DNA from: Pachyseris speciosa
Taxonomy: Eukaryota; Cnidaria; Anthozoa; Scleractinia; Pachyseridae
Reading direction: 5' to 3'
Assembly (NCBI GenBank): GCA_016490735.1
Contig: JAEMWC010000141.1
Location: 755,001 to 819,000 of the forward strand
Length of the DNA: 64,000 nt
Positions 35,500 to 47,823 of the stretch are shown piece after piece. Within the stretch, counting starts at the first letter, position 1, and every line of letters starts with the position of its first letter. The translations under genes were made by a program, and so were the position numbers. The notes beneath the pieces are model-generated. The model made no database searches and was not told where the DNA came from. It worked only from the letters and a program-made list of their open reading frames with translations.

Positions 35500-36716
35500 A
35501 GCGAATATACGCTCGAGATCCGAAAGCGGCTACATATTTTCTGTTTTGAAAATGACAATGCATTTATTTTCCTTATTAGTCTCAAAGATTCATCCTCGCT
35601 TCTCTGCAGAAGGTACGTTACTTAGTCTCGTCCGGTAGTTATATAGCCTCGTGGATTTTGATAATCGTGTTATAGCACATTGTACTGATACCTTTAATTA
35701 ACTAGTTGGATTTGGTCTACTGAGATTTCGGCCACTTTGGTGTGAAAAGATAATTAATTACGCTTTTACGGAGCCAAGCCTCAGGCAAACTAATCATACC
35801 ACATTTAACTCTTAATCTCGATCAACCATCAACCGGAACATTGAAAATCGTAGTTTACGAGGCTAATCTTAACATCATTTGTATTCACTGACGAGTGGTC
35901 AGGGATGACCAGTTGAATTTAAAGGAATTCAACCAGGCCATTGATTACTAATTGATCTACATTCTTTTGACAGTTTTCGCGTCCGCCTTTCAAGTATGGC
36001 ACTCTGATATATATGCATGTTTTTGATTGCCAAAAATAACACTAAGCTCTTAGTTGCTTTGCTCGGAGAATTATTGCGAAACGAAATTCGAGTATGTGTA
36101 ACTTGAAGTGCTGGTGCTCTTTTTTTTGTCAATCGTCAAATCGATTATCAGCAACCAAACGGGCATGTCATTAAACTAGGTTGGAGAGATTGGGTCATCA
36201 AACGATCAGAACTCCTGATTTGTGATTGAATTTGAGAAGTGCTGTGAGCATGATGTGTGGAACTATTTCTATTGATGGCAGACTCACAATTTATTTCACA
36301 AATCCTTTATCATGCTGCACACGTGCGACGAATAAATCAGTCAAGCTGTTTAGGTCAGTTTAGAATAACATAATTCGGATGCTCCATACATGATGAGATA
36401 TGATGAGATGACCTGAGGGGTTTGAAGAGATTAGTCAGTTGGGGTCAGGTCTCTGGTACAAAACACCATATTTTGCCGTAGTGAGATATTCATTAAGAAT
36501 TGGCTCACTTGTTGATTTTGCTTACTTCTGGATTTTATTTCCTTTCAATTAGGAAAGAGTTCTGTTAAGTTACGCAAGTTGAACAAAGTAATTGGAACGA
36601 TTTAGAAAAATCAATTAACTGCGCTTAAACTCGTAAAACAGGATATGTTTGTCCCAGGAGCCAACTTTTTGTCCGCATATCATATTCAGTGCAATAGACA
36701 ATGTTGATCAACCTCA

Positions 36717-36920
36717 ATATTAACCCATTTCGGACCCTTTGTGAATTGAATTATGGTCATTTGGGCACAGATTTAAAAGCCCTCCGCGGTGTATCTACAA
36801 CAACAGAGATTAGAAAGGCTTTCCAGCGAAATCTTCTCCTCAACTTTACAAAGAATGCAGCTTAAGATATTTTAGTTTCCAACGCATTTTTCTTCGCCAA
36901 ACTAGCTTACTTTACATTAA
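36717..36920. repeat. 204-base direct repeat, source copy
   Basis: Matches 37479-37682 with about one difference (GGCTTTCC against GGTTTTCC near the middle). Non-coding. Confidence 0.9.
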
Positions 36921-37478
36921 CTTAGTGCGGAGGCAGGCTGATTTCATTTATGTTCTCTCTCTCCGTTTCACAATCCCACTTTGGTATTACCAATAGTACA
37001 GACGCTTCACGGAAGAGTGTATCAGTATCATTAGCATAGTGTAGATGGAAGGGCTACAGTGTAAACAAGGAAATACTTTTAAAAAGTTTGAAAGGTCCAA
37101 GCGACGGACAATATTTTCCAATAGACCTTTCCTGAATATATGTCACATTAATTTCAACGATGAATGCCCTCTTGTGGAGAATGATACAAAGAAATTGGAT
37201 TAAATGGGGAACAAGAGCGCGTTCGGAGATATAATCTTTTGCCTTAATCGTTTCCTGACTACTAAGGGATTTGTAGTTAAGATTTGACTCATTCGTCCCC
37301 TGAACAAGCTGTATAGAGAACATTTAGTGGAATGCAACGGGTCATTTCTTTGTAATTGTTTCTTTGCTTGTAAGATTTTTTTTAGCTATTTTGCCGCCCT
37401 TTAGAGCAATTAGTTAATTAATTTGACCAACAAAAAGCGGATTATATAAAACAGTCTGCAACTCTAGTTGTTATCTGG

Positions 37479-37682
37479 ATATTAACCCATTTCGGACCCT
37501 TTGTGAATTGAATTATGGTCATTTGGGCACAGATTTAAAAGCCCTCCGCGGTGTATCTACAACAACAGAGATTAGAAAGGTTTTCCAGCGAAATCTTCTC
37601 CTCAACTTTACAAAGAATGCAGCTTAAGATATTTTAGTTTCCAACGCATTTTTCTTCGCCAAACTAGCTTACTTTACATTAA
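37479..37682. repeat. 204-base direct repeat, inserted copy with duplicated flanks
   Basis: Bounded on both sides by GCGGATTATATAAAACAG and CTCTAGTTGTTATCTGG-type sequence (37437-37479 and 37708-37752). The segment was therefore copied into a site whose flank was duplicated. Confidence 0.85.
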
Positions 37683-38690
37683 TTAGTTAATTAGTTAAGC
37701 GGAAAGCGGATTATATAAAACAGTCTGCAACTCTAGTGGTTATCTGGAGTGTTACGAAAATTGTTCAGAACATTGGACATGTTATTAATTTGGCAGGCTT
37801 AAATATAAATAATTTCACAGGTTTTGCCACTGTGTTCAGAACGAAGGATAAATCATTGTTTAATCCCAATAAGTTGACTGGCGTCCCTACCTAGCCCCCC
37901 TGTCTATGTATTTATTTGTGGTTTGACTCTGAGGTTGGTTTACGCAGAACTGGCTCTCCATTTAGGACAAAAAAATGAGCCATCGATCGTCAATGTTCGA
38001 CAGCATTGAGGAATCGGGGATAATAATCTTGTCCTGCAATGGAAAATCTACATTGCAAACGAACGCTAAGGAAGATGTTTAACTAGATTAGAGGAAGGAT
38101 CTCACAGTATGCTTGCAACTTAATATAAACCAGTCTCTCGTCTGATGGGGAAACAATGCGGGCTATTTGTCTAATCATGTATTCAAAAGCCAACCTTATG
38201 GACATCTTGAGGAGCTAAATTTAATCATTATGCATCAGGCATTAATGCAATCGAGAGAGCTATGCCTGTAGCAGGTGTAGGTAGCCGTTGACTACAGTAA
38301 TGTTCAGTGCTACTCGAAAATTAATCATGGAAAACAAGCACGGTGATCGAATGATAAAACTATTATTGAACTCGGTTTTCGCTACATACCGTGATTCGCC
38401 AGTGTCTCGCAGATCAATTATTTGCCTCAGCCTTCGGACTCGGCAAATAACTTTTTTGTTCGCCATGAATGTAGACAAATCACGATATTTTGCTCAACCT
38501 CGTCGAATACAATACAATATAATAATTGCACGATGTTGTACAATGTATTATTATATCTCTCACTTAGTACGCGCGCTGTGATTGGTCAATTTTGCGGGCC
38601 GTATTCTACAGTACGGCCCGCTTGACTTCAACAAGGTTTCTTTCCCGCGCGCCGGATTAACCTCAGAGATATAATAAATATCTTACTAAC

Positions 38691-38838
38691 CTCGTTTTCT
38701 CGGTCCGTACTGTATGTTACGGATCCTCGTTTTCTCCCATTAATTCATGGCTCGCGCGCTTCGCGCTTGGGCCATAAATCAACAGGAAAAAACTCGGTCC
38801 GTAACTTACAGTACGGACCTCGAACTCGGTTAGTAAGA
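38691..38838. repeat. Fold-back with CGGTCCGTACTGTA ends
   Basis: CTAACCTCGTTTTCTCGGTCCGTACTGTA... and its complement (TACAGTACGGACC...CGGTTAG) enclose GCGCGCTTCGCGCTTGGGCC. A related GGGCCGTA/TACGGCCC hairpin lies at about 38598-38622. Confidence 0.75.
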
Positions 38839-40227
38839 GGTATATACTTGCCCAATAACTATTAATTAGTTTTACTAACGTAACCACTGACAATAAACCC
38901 GCGGACATTTGAGAAACAAAAGAGAGATCTAAGCGCACCAATCATTGCTTACAGTCTTCGCAGCGAATAACATCTTGGCTTAAATAAACTGACCAATAAA
39001 ATCGCCCTTTCTTTTACCAACAAGGCCAATAGGCGGAGATTTCTTACCATCCAACTTATTTGGTGACATCTCATCAGGTTGTTGAAGCGCAAGTCAAAGT
39101 CACCTCGAACAGTGTTTGGTTTTATTGCATTCAGCCCGGAGGATCGTGCTTCACCAAATCCTGGTATTCAGTATGTATTACAATTTAACACACTGAACAA
39201 TGCTTCTAGATGCAAAGTCCTAGGTTGCGCTTGTAATAAAAAGGCTAATACCTGTAGATACGTGGAAGTTACCCAGTTTATTGACCATTAAATAACGAAA
39301 AGCAAACATTGAGTTACTCGCCTATTAAAGTTCATACTTTCTGAGATTATTATGCACGCTGACCTTTTTCTAAGGTTAATAAAAACGTGATTATGAGTTA
39401 AAGCATAAGATCGGTTTAAAAGCAACCTTTACGAGTTTCTTAATAACTACTGTAGGAACACAAATAGAATAAGAATATTGCCTTATTTTCCTTAGGGCTA
39501 ATAAAGCAAGCGAAACATGCGAGCGCTCAAGAAAACTACCTCTCCCCACGCGTCGCGTTTCCTCGCCCGTGGCGTGCGCTTGCAATTTTCGCTTTCTCTA
39601 CTATTCCTAAGAAAGAAAGAACAAGAAAGAAAACAAGGGACTGCTCGTTTTCGTGTGCACTAAATTCTAATAGGAGAAAATATTTTTACTCAATACGTCA
39701 TTTTCCTTTGTAAAAGAAATGTGTCAGCTATGATTTTGAGAAACATTTTGAGTAGACAATAGGGACACTTTTATCAATCGGAAAAAAAAATCCAGTTTTG
39801 TTGAAAGTCATGATTATGCTAGCGAGCTTAAACCGTTGAGAAGAAAGTGTCACTGGGTAAAGGTATCGATGATCTAAAAGGGATCTAAAAATAAAACAAA
39901 TAAACAAACAAACAAAAGAAAAATTATTCGTCTTCTAAAAATTCTTTTGCTTTTGATGAAATGACTCGAAATATGCCCTCCTTGCCGTTATAGGAACATG
40001 TCCTCAACGGACAATGTATCAGTAAGGTTCAGTCTCAGTACAGATGTGCCAAATTTCTTTTCAGAGTATAATAGCAAGAAAATTGTTAGTATCAAAGCAA
40101 CACTATGTTGGTCGATAAAATTGCAAGCCTGGGAAATGCGTCATCCCAATGCACTATAGTCCATTTCTTCTCCCCAGTTTGCGTTTCTTCTTTTTCATAT
40201 CATAGTCGTGATGTCCAATTTCTGTTG
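38839..40227. other. Intergenic interval
   Basis: No gene recognised. It lies downstream of the minus-strand peptide gene and may contain its 3' UTR, but no clear polyadenylation signal was found there. Confidence 0.5.
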
Positions 40228-42624
40228 TTACTTGTAAGGGCGGGGCAGAGGTCTAAATCTCCTACGACGCTGACCACCCCCAGCCCGTCGCCAGCTGCAT
40301 CTGCAAAGGCGGTACTTTCTTCCAACATATCGTGGATCGTTTTCTACATCACGATCATTGTCAAAGACATCGTTCTCGTCGTCTTCTTCAAACTCGTTAA
40401 TGTCTCTGGGAGATGTTTGGATAATCAAAAGTTAAAAGAAACATTGTGAGACATTTAGTAACATTTGTATTTGAAACTGGTTGGGAAAACTAACTAAACC
40501 AAACAGTGTACTGATTTTAGAAGATGGATGTCTTTCGTTACTAGTGTTCAGAACATAGAAGAGGTTCGTGCTGTGTTATTAACTAAATGAATTAAATAAG
40601 AGTTTGCCATGCCTTAGCGATGAAATTCAATGGCAGTAAGGTCTCAAATATTTCTAATTGAGAGAAATTACAGCCGTTACCAGTCACAAGTTTTGGTGGA
40701 CGTCAATCAAATGTTTCCATGACAATAGTCCTGTTCATTTCGTGTCAGTTTCACGGCCATGTTCGATCGTAGTTGGAAGTCATCTCCAATTTCGCTGAGA
40801 TGGAGGGTTTTTATGTCTACAACGTCAGGTCTGTCTTTCAATCACATAGCAGAAACCCTTTTTGTAAGCAAAACGTTTGTGAAGGAGGCGGCATTTCGAT
40901 AGTACGAAACACGGCTGGAGCCGAAAGCGATCCGCCAAAGAGAAAGTCAAAGAAACGAAAGATATCAAGTAGCTGAAAAATTAATGTTGGCCTCTGAAGT
41001 GAGTCGCGTTGCATGGAGGTTGACTTTTTATCAGCTTTTTATGGATGCAGATTATTTTAGCCGCAGAAATTCTTGTCATTCGCCTTGCTATAATATAATC
41101 CAGAGCTCTATCTTGACGTGTTGCAAGCGTGGTTGGAGTAAGCCAGACAGACAGGCGAAGTGTAAGCAATGCAAACCCTCAGCAGAACTCCCAGGGCAGA
41201 ACTATACGGCAAATGGGATTGACAGTAAAAAAGGTACTGAAAGCCGCAAGAGGTTAGCAGTCAAATTTTTGTAGTTCATTCTGTAATAAAGGTTATTATT
41301 TAGTTCTCATGTTGTTGTGGTCGTACACTGTTTGTAAATTTGCAGCTTCAAAACATTGCCCGTGAGCGAGACGAACGGCAAAGAGGCGCAGAGTTCAAAC
41401 GATTTACTTCTCAGTTTCAACCAGAACAGTTTCTGTTTATCGACGAGTCAAGTAAAGATGAAATAGCTCAGATACTCTACAAATAGACATTAAAACAGTG
41501 GTTCCGGAAACTCCGCTGGCTCTGCGTTCGTTTATATTGTCATGGATACATTTGATTGACGTCCACCAAAACGTATTTTTCGAATAGGGAAAACATCGTT
41601 GGAGGGCGCGTGACTGGTAACCGCTGTAACGTTAGTTAAAAGAACCGCTGCCCATGCCCTTTGCGTTGTATTTCCCGTCCAGCGATAGGACGTAATTGGG
41701 ATCATCTTTGAAAACGTGCATGTCAGCAATGGGAAGGCGCGTGACCCTATTGGTGTCGGGGGAAGGGGGGGGGGGGGGGTGGAGGGGAGGGAAAACACAC
41801 TCCTTGGTAAAATACATATGCATATGTACGTGCCACCAGAAGGAGTATGGAAAATTCCGAGGAGCGCCTCCTCTCTTCCCTTCCCCCGGGGTTCACGACT
41901 GACTCTTCGTTCAGGTAAACTGTCTAGTGATAGTATTTTGCATCGTTCTCTCCTCCAAGTATTAAATGCATTTTTATCATCCTTATCTTTCAAAGAAGTG
42001 AATTTCCAAGTGTCAAGAATTTAAACTCTGACACTATTAATTGAATGCACTTAATCCCACGAAAATGAAATTGAACAAAGGAAATAACTCGACCGATATT
42101 ATCACTCCTTGTTCACAATAGAGAGCAAAGTCGGACTAATAGCGGAGGTCTAATATTTGGTCATAGAGTTATAAAACATCCAACAACTGAATTACGTTTT
42201 CAGATATTAGGAAAGGGATTTACTATTTGAGGAAAATGTTAGATGGAGAAATTTAAGTTTTCAGCATAAGGTCATTCGCAAACAATGACTCATTTTGCCT
42301 TGATATTCGTCACTCTCTTATTATTGCCAATCTCACAGAAAAGGTCTTCGAAAACTTCTGGTTTCTCGATTCATGGCTTCCAAATAGGTGCAAATTATTG
42401 AATCGAAACTTAAGGGTTCTCCCGCCTTTGCTTTACTGTCATGTCATTATGACTGACCTGTTTGACTTATCTGGTAAGTGTTCATCTCTCTGGACAGTTA
42501 TATCCCCTTCGAGCCTTGACAAGTCACTTTCCCCCTCCTGAAGAGCACCCGCTTGACAGTTCTCCCAAGCCATTGATGCACTTAAAAGAAGAATCAAACC
42601 TGCCACAGCAACCCAAGTCTTCAT
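40228..42624 (-). CDS. Secreted cationic peptide precursor (antimicrobial-peptide-like), two exons
   Basis: Exon 1 is 42624-42458, exon 2 is 40405-40228. The donor (AG|GTCAGT) and acceptor (CTCCCAG|AG) fit, and the split codon AG|A keeps the frame, giving 114 residues. Residues 1-20 (MKTWVAVAGLILLLSASMAW) are a typical signal peptide. The middle (about 25-82) is strongly acidic, with FEEDDENDVFDNDRDVEND. The last 30 residues are strongly basic, with YRLCRCSWRR and GGGQRRRRFRPLPRPYK. Signal, acidic propiece and cationic tail is the layout of antimicrobial peptide precursors such as Hydra arminins; I see no sequence match to any named family. A dibasic-like VGRK could be the processing site. 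The intron holds a dead DDE transposon. Function is inference. Confidence 0.75.
40691..41571 (+). mobile_element. 881-bp dead DDE transposon in the peptide-gene intron
   Basis: Inverted ends of 36 bases (TTTTGGTGGACGTCAATC...) at 40691-40726 and 41536-41571 differ at one position. Inside, 41347-41485 reads FTSQFQPEQFLFIDESSKDE and then stops; FIDES is typical of the first catalytic Asp of Tc1/IS630-like or ISL2EU-like DDE transposases. An earlier frame (40773-40976) carries a basic KRKSKKRK tail of uncertain meaning. The family is not certain. Confidence 0.75.
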
Positions 42625-42704
42625 TTCGTTTCAAGACTTTGTATAACACCTGAACTCAGTACCGTTATCTTAATGATAATGGGGAAGAGCAGCGTTCGGG
42701 AGTG

Positions 42705-42711
42705 TTTTATA
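42705..42711 (-). promoter_or_regulatory. TATA box of the cationic peptide gene
   Basis: The minus strand reads GTATAAAACAC about 85 bases before the ATG at 42624. This is the expected place for a gene with a short 5' UTR. Confidence 0.55.
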
Positions 42712-43290
42712 CAAGCTGAGAGCAACAATTGATTAATTATAGTACAATGTCAATATAAATGCATGACGCAAATGAGCAATTAATCTAAGATAAGGATCCT
42801 TGAATTTAAACTGTTATGAACTTTTCACTTCAAGAATTCTGAGCTTCTGGATAAAATACCGATTACATTTTTTAATAATTAGCCGATTGGGAGCTTTAAT
42901 TATTGTATCGAGGACATTACAGCTAATTGCCATCATATCCATGTTATAAAGCGTAATATACAGTATCATTAGAAAGTACTCTTGTAACGATAGAGTTTTT
43001 CGACAAAATACTTTTACTAATGGATCGGCAAATAAGATGATACTATCTGGGGTGTAATGAATTGCAGAAAGTACTGCTCAGTCGATTTCGCTTCAATAAT
43101 CGCATTTTAAACTTTCCTCCACGCTGTCTACGGCTCAATTTGTCATTAATAATGTGAGCATTTTGTGGTTTTTGGATCTTTGAATAGGGCCAAATATGAT
43201 ATTGAAAATTTAACGACCGTTAGTTGAAACAATTCAGTGAAGCAGATTCATAAGTAGTCCCTTGAGTTTCATTGGAAGAATTGCACAAGC

Positions 43291-43690
43291 CGCCGACCGG
43301 TTAGCTCAGTGGTAGAGCACCGGACTAGCGTGCGGAAGGTCGCGGGTTCAAAACCCGGCCGGACCAACACTCAGGGTCTTTAAATAATTGAGGAGAAAGT
43401 GCTGCCTTGAAATGACATCTGCAAATGGTTAGACTTTCTAGTCTTCTCGGATAAGGACGATAAAACCGTAGGCCCCGTCTCACAACTCTTCGTAGTTGAT
43501 TCTGTGGGACGTTAAAGAACCCACGCGCTGTTCGAAAAGTGTAGGGGACGTAATCCCCGGTGTGGTGGTCCACCTAGAATGTGGTTATGGGGGAGGGATT
43601 TGCAGTTACGGGCCTACAGTAATTGGCGCAAGCTGTTGTAGTGTCCCTGCCAGGTCTCTGGCGAAGCTAATAAAATAAAAAAAATAAAAT
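43291..43690 (+). repeat. tRNA-headed SINE (GCCGACCGGTTAGCTC family), copy 2
   Basis: Same head as 11131-11526: GGTTAGCTCAGTGGTAGAGC, an AGC loop, and GGGTTCAAAACCC. The body contains AGGGTCTTTAAATAATTGAG and TAGTCTTCTCGGATAAGG. It ends in an A-rich AATAAAATAAA tail and is longer at its 3' end than copy 1. It is not a functional tRNA gene: the anticodon stem pairs poorly. Confidence 0.85.
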
Positions 43691-45908
43691 AAGTACAAGA
43701 CACTTGCCTCTTTAACTCATAGGTAAGAGGAAATGTTCAGAATCTCTCGCTTGTCTTGCAAACAATTCCTATAGTATTGAAAAGAAACCGTGTAATATTT
43801 ATGTAATTATTCCAAGAGAAAGATAAGGATCGAAGTATCTTTGCCTGTTCTGTGTTAACTAATGTTATTGAGTGAATTATCTGGTCTTCATAATTATTTG
43901 AGAACACCCCTGCATATCCGTCACTAATCGGCTGAAAGCAATGCAGTCACAAGTGTCTCACTGACGTCCACATATTACTTGGCACAGAATTACACAATAA
44001 ATCCTTCACTTCCTCTTTAATTCATTTAATACTGGTTTTCCAACACGTATTCAATCGCATGAGAGCTTGAGCTGTCGCGATATTGACTTAGCATAGGACC
44101 TGCTTATCTTTAACGCTCATAAGGACCTTACCTTTCTGCACTCAAGCTAGTTAGTTTTCGTGAAAATTTCGAGGGACCTCATGGGATGGATAATCGTTAA
44201 AAAATTAAAAAATTCACGTTCTCTGGCTAAAAAATATTTTGAAAACACAAGCTTTCGACTCCCTCAACTGCAGCCTTCAAGGAGTGAAATAATGAAAGAG
44301 GTGCTGTATTCTCTAAAATATCTTCTGCATTAGGGTTGTCATGGTGTGCTTAGATTCAAAAAGGTTTCTGATGTGATAACTTCCTTTGTCAATGATAGAG
44401 GCGCTAATAAAGTCAATGGAATGGCCATGAGACCACACATGATTTGCAATCCTGGGCCCAGTTGCTCGAAGCATGGTTAGCACTAACCAGGCTTAAATAC
44501 CATGACAACCTATAGGTTTTACTACATCTTAACCAATGGTTAGTACTAACCATGCTTCGAGAAACTCATCCCTGGAGCCTTAAAATTGGTCGCTATCTTA
44601 ACATTCCTTATATGTTCGTTTTCACTAGTATCACGTGTATTTTTCATTTTGAAGAATATTGTATTTGTCGGTTATATTTATAACAGGTGCTATATTTATA
44701 ACAGGTATGTGAAGCTTGTGCGTAACATTTAAACACACTGTCCAATAGTCCAAAAGAATTATGAGTTTAGAGAACACTTAAAGGGAGGAATGTGTTCAAA
44801 AGTCATTTCCTTTCAAAATAAACAAACAAGAGCAACATATGGACATGTAAACATTTTTTTTTTGTGCGTTCAATTTTTTTATCAAGTATGATTGGCTCCA
44901 TCAGAAACGAAAACAGCTTTTCAGAAACGAAAACATGTTAGCAATATATACCCGTTTATATACTGGATTTAAACGGTTCCAATAGTAAACAGGGACTACA
45001 AGGATTTAGCGGCAAATGAGGCGGAGAAAAAACAGTTGCGTGCAAACAATATTAAACGCATTTTTCCGAACTATTGTTAGCAAATTAGTCCATAAATAAC
45101 ATTTAAGTGGATTAGTATATCAATAAGCTTTCAGTTGTGACAGTGAATATATGAAAATCATGCATTTCAACTGCGGATTAAATAATGAATGATTATCGCA
45201 GCTATATGTATACTCCTTAAGCAGTGCTTAGTGAAAATAAAGCTTTGGTTTTGATGCATGCAGATTTATGGCTAACATAACTATATAGCTTTGAAAGTCT
45301 GTAATATCGCTCTGGTGTCGAAATAAAACAGCGAACTACCCGAAGTCAAATAGCGTATAATGTCAATTCGTAGCTTAAGTGTTTCTTTCTTCCATGGATG
45401 CGAATATTGCTGAGCAAAAGATAATGGAAGCTATATCGATCTCTTGGTAAAATTTTGAAATTCTGTGATCGTAAGCGTCTTATGAAGCTTACGAGTTAAG
45501 GCCTGGCGAGGACGTTTAATGCTGGTAAGAGATGTTTGAATGACACAAAAAGAGTGAAAAATGGCAATCAACATACAAGGCAAATAAATTATTCACATTA
45601 ACATATTTTAGGCACTGCCTCCCGAAATCTGAATTAGTCGACGTGTTCACTTGGAGGCGATGTTAACATTTTACAATAATGACGAAAAGAAGAAAAAAGG
45701 TGTTCTATAAGTAGAGAAACACTATCATTGTTTCTGTTTTTGAATCTTTTTAATAATTACTTTACTGAAGCACACAAATAGCTAAACCGTTTTCCGGCAT
45801 ATGCATGCCGAGGAATAAGTCAAATAAACGGATTTTTTTTTCTTAAATCTTGCCCTTAGTTGTCGTTTTCTTTTTCGTTTTCATGTTCTTAAAAAAACCG
45901 ATACGCTA
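43691..45908. other. Intergenic interval with one MITE
   Basis: No gene. It contains the fold-back at 44452-44577, a possible Penelope-type end near 44255-44300 (minus strand GGGAGTCGAAAGC) and a SINE tail fragment near 45170-45245. Confidence 0.6.
44452..44577. mobile_element. 126-bp MITE with about 38-bp inverted ends
   Basis: CCTGGGCCCAGTTGCTCGAA... at the left and a diverged complement at the right share GCTCGAAGCATGGTTAG and ACTAACC. The interior is non-coding. Confidence 0.8.
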
Positions 45909-46922
45909 TGTTGCCCAGTATGCGACCACTTCAGTTTAGAACAGCTACAACTTTCCTTCCTCAGTCACAACATTTCTGAAATTTGGCCTTCAGACAATCC
46001 ATTTAGTCTGTAATATGGCGAAAACAAAGTTTACGGTTTTAGTTTTTAGTTTCCTATCCGTCGTGAAATTTGCATTTCTGCATAGATCGTTTGTTGCCCA
46101 GTATTCGACCAGCGAGCCCAGTATCCGATCACAACATTAACAACGTAGTTAAACGTAACTTTTTCACTGATTCAAGGAAATCATCCTTGGACAATCCAAA
46201 GTCGCGGTTTGCCAGCTTAATCAGCCAATAATGCTGACTGGCTCTCTTCATTTTTCGTCAAAGGAATTCCCTGTTTTAACAAAATGCAGTCATGCAAAAC
46301 AAACACACGTACAATAGTTCTCTTCGACAAATAAATGAAGAAGGTTTCTGTAGAAAGCTGTGTAGCATTACATTAATTACATGGATTATATGTATATTCT
46401 AGGACATAATTATAATGAAAGGTATGGAATTAATCTTGTTTAAACAGTTTACGCAGCTTATGCAACGATTTTGCACAGTTCAGAAAAAACTGGTCGGATA
46501 CTGGGCATACTAAATCAAAACTTAGTGAATATTTCTGGCCTCCGTTATTCCAGAAAAATTAAATTTTAAGAAGAATTAATTAATGTCATGACGGATTGAT
46601 TTCTTTGAGTATCTTCGTTTTAAATATCAAACAGTTCCTTTGAAAATAACATATTTTACAGACCCTTAGTTGAACAGCGATAGTTTCACTGCGCAGTGAA
46701 AAGAGTAAATATTAGCCATCAAAATGTCAGGCACCTGAACAGAACGGTGCCTTCTGCAAATGTTTCTCAAGCTAAAAGCCCGCTAAAACTTGCTTTTCAA
46801 AGCTGAAATGTTCGGCTTCCTTTCGGAATATTTCATTTGCGCGAAATGAATAAGCGCATCGCAAAAATTAAAATTATTTTTTAACTGGTCGGATACTGGT
46901 ACCGGTCGGATACTGAGCAACA
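45909..46922. mobile_element. 1-kb non-autonomous DNA element with subterminal repeats
   Basis: The ends TGTTGCCCAGTATGCGACC and GGTCGGATACTGAGCAACA are inverted and flanked by TA on both sides (45907-45908, 46923-46924), consistent with a TA target duplication. A CCCAGTATNCGACC-like motif recurs at about 45914, 46097, 46117, 46488, 46885 and 46903, in mirrored orientation in the two halves. No transposase is seen. Confidence 0.8.
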
Positions 46923-47275
46923 TACTGTACCTTTCCCATTGCCAGTTTTTGTGATGAGTTTTGTCTGATTCGGTTTCCCGTGCTCTTCATATGTGTAATC
47001 ACTATGTTAAAGGGGAGAAAATAGGTTTGGAGTTATTTGTTCTGGCAAGTGATCTTTCTATATTTCCACTTACATCTCCCATTCCATGATATAAACAAAA
47101 TCAACCAATAAGCGACAATTTTAGAGGAAAGCCTTGAGTGACTACCTCTCAAAACCAATATATTTTTTTTTTTTGTGATAGTGCTGTCTAAAAGGTTATC
47201 CAAGAAGGTCTAGTAGCACTTTAGAGAAAGGGGATCAGGTATGGATCCATTGAACTCATTTCAAATGAAAATGTA

Positions 47276-47548
47276 CCTTTTAAGGAGGCTGGCATCAGTT
47301 TTTTTCCCACTTAAAGATCTTACAAAAGGCCGGTGTCCGACTGGATTTCGAGATAAATGACCTTTTCGAAAATGAACGGCTACGTATTACCGTCGCTATG
47401 GTAAAAGCTGTTGCTTGGAAATCAACTAGAAAATAAAATTTATCAGACGTCGAAAGATGTTGTAGTATCAAGTTGTCTTCTACAGGAAATTTTTGATTTA
47501 AACAAGTACACGTCAAGGCCAAAAAACTAATGCGAGCCTCCTCAAAGG
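47276..47548. mobile_element. 273-bp MITE with CCTTTTAAGGAGGCT ends
   Basis: CCTTTTAAGGAGGCTGGCAT at the left and AATGCGAGCCTCCTCAAAGG at the right are inverted complements with a few mismatches. The segment GACTGGATTTCGAGATAA also occurs near 63732, so a second, partial copy lies at the window end. Confidence 0.75.
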
Positions 47549-47823
47549 TGCTATGTCATGGTAATTTTTACGTTTTGAAGGTAACATTAATACCAAATAA
47601 CCTCAAGTATTACGAATTACTTACAACCATAATACCCCTATCATGGAGCTATAACACCAAAACAAAGATATTAAGTTACTTTCTCAAAAGGGAAACAAAT
47701 CAAAATCAGTATTTGGATAATCTTTCCATTGCACAGGAGACAGAACTTGAAAAAGTTAACCCACTTATTTTTTCAAATAATTCACTTGCTATCCATATCA
47801 TTCATTGCCACCTTATAGGCCAG

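Larger units (their letters stand above)
30830..38170. repeat. Segmental duplication, unit 2 (contains NHL copy C)
   Basis: Counterpart of 24230-29850 (matching blocks listed there). It is longer because of insertions, including the 31.3-32.3 kb repeat cluster and a 204-base copied segment at 37479-37682. Confidence 0.8.
35500..38250. other. Intergenic part of duplication unit 2
   Basis: No gene recognised. It contains the near-identical 204-base direct repeats described separately and diverged counterparts of unit 1. Confidence 0.6.

Noticed and set aside
40984..41274. Cysteine-containing plus-strand frame as a possible secreted peptide
   Set aside because: It has no signal peptide and lies wholly inside the inverted ends of a dead transposon.
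41532..42024. Overlapping glycine- or proline-rich frames on both strands
   Set aside because: They are caused by a G-rich tract near 41760 inside the peptide-gene intron. No recognisable domain.
43291..43365. tRNA-Ala gene
   Set aside because: A and B boxes are good, but the anticodon stem does not pair and the same head recurs at 11146 with the same 300-base body, so it is a SINE.
44255..44300. Another hammerhead-like motif (minus strand GGGAGTCGAAAGC)
   Set aside because: The CTGANGA box is replaced by TTGAAGG, and stem I is not evident.
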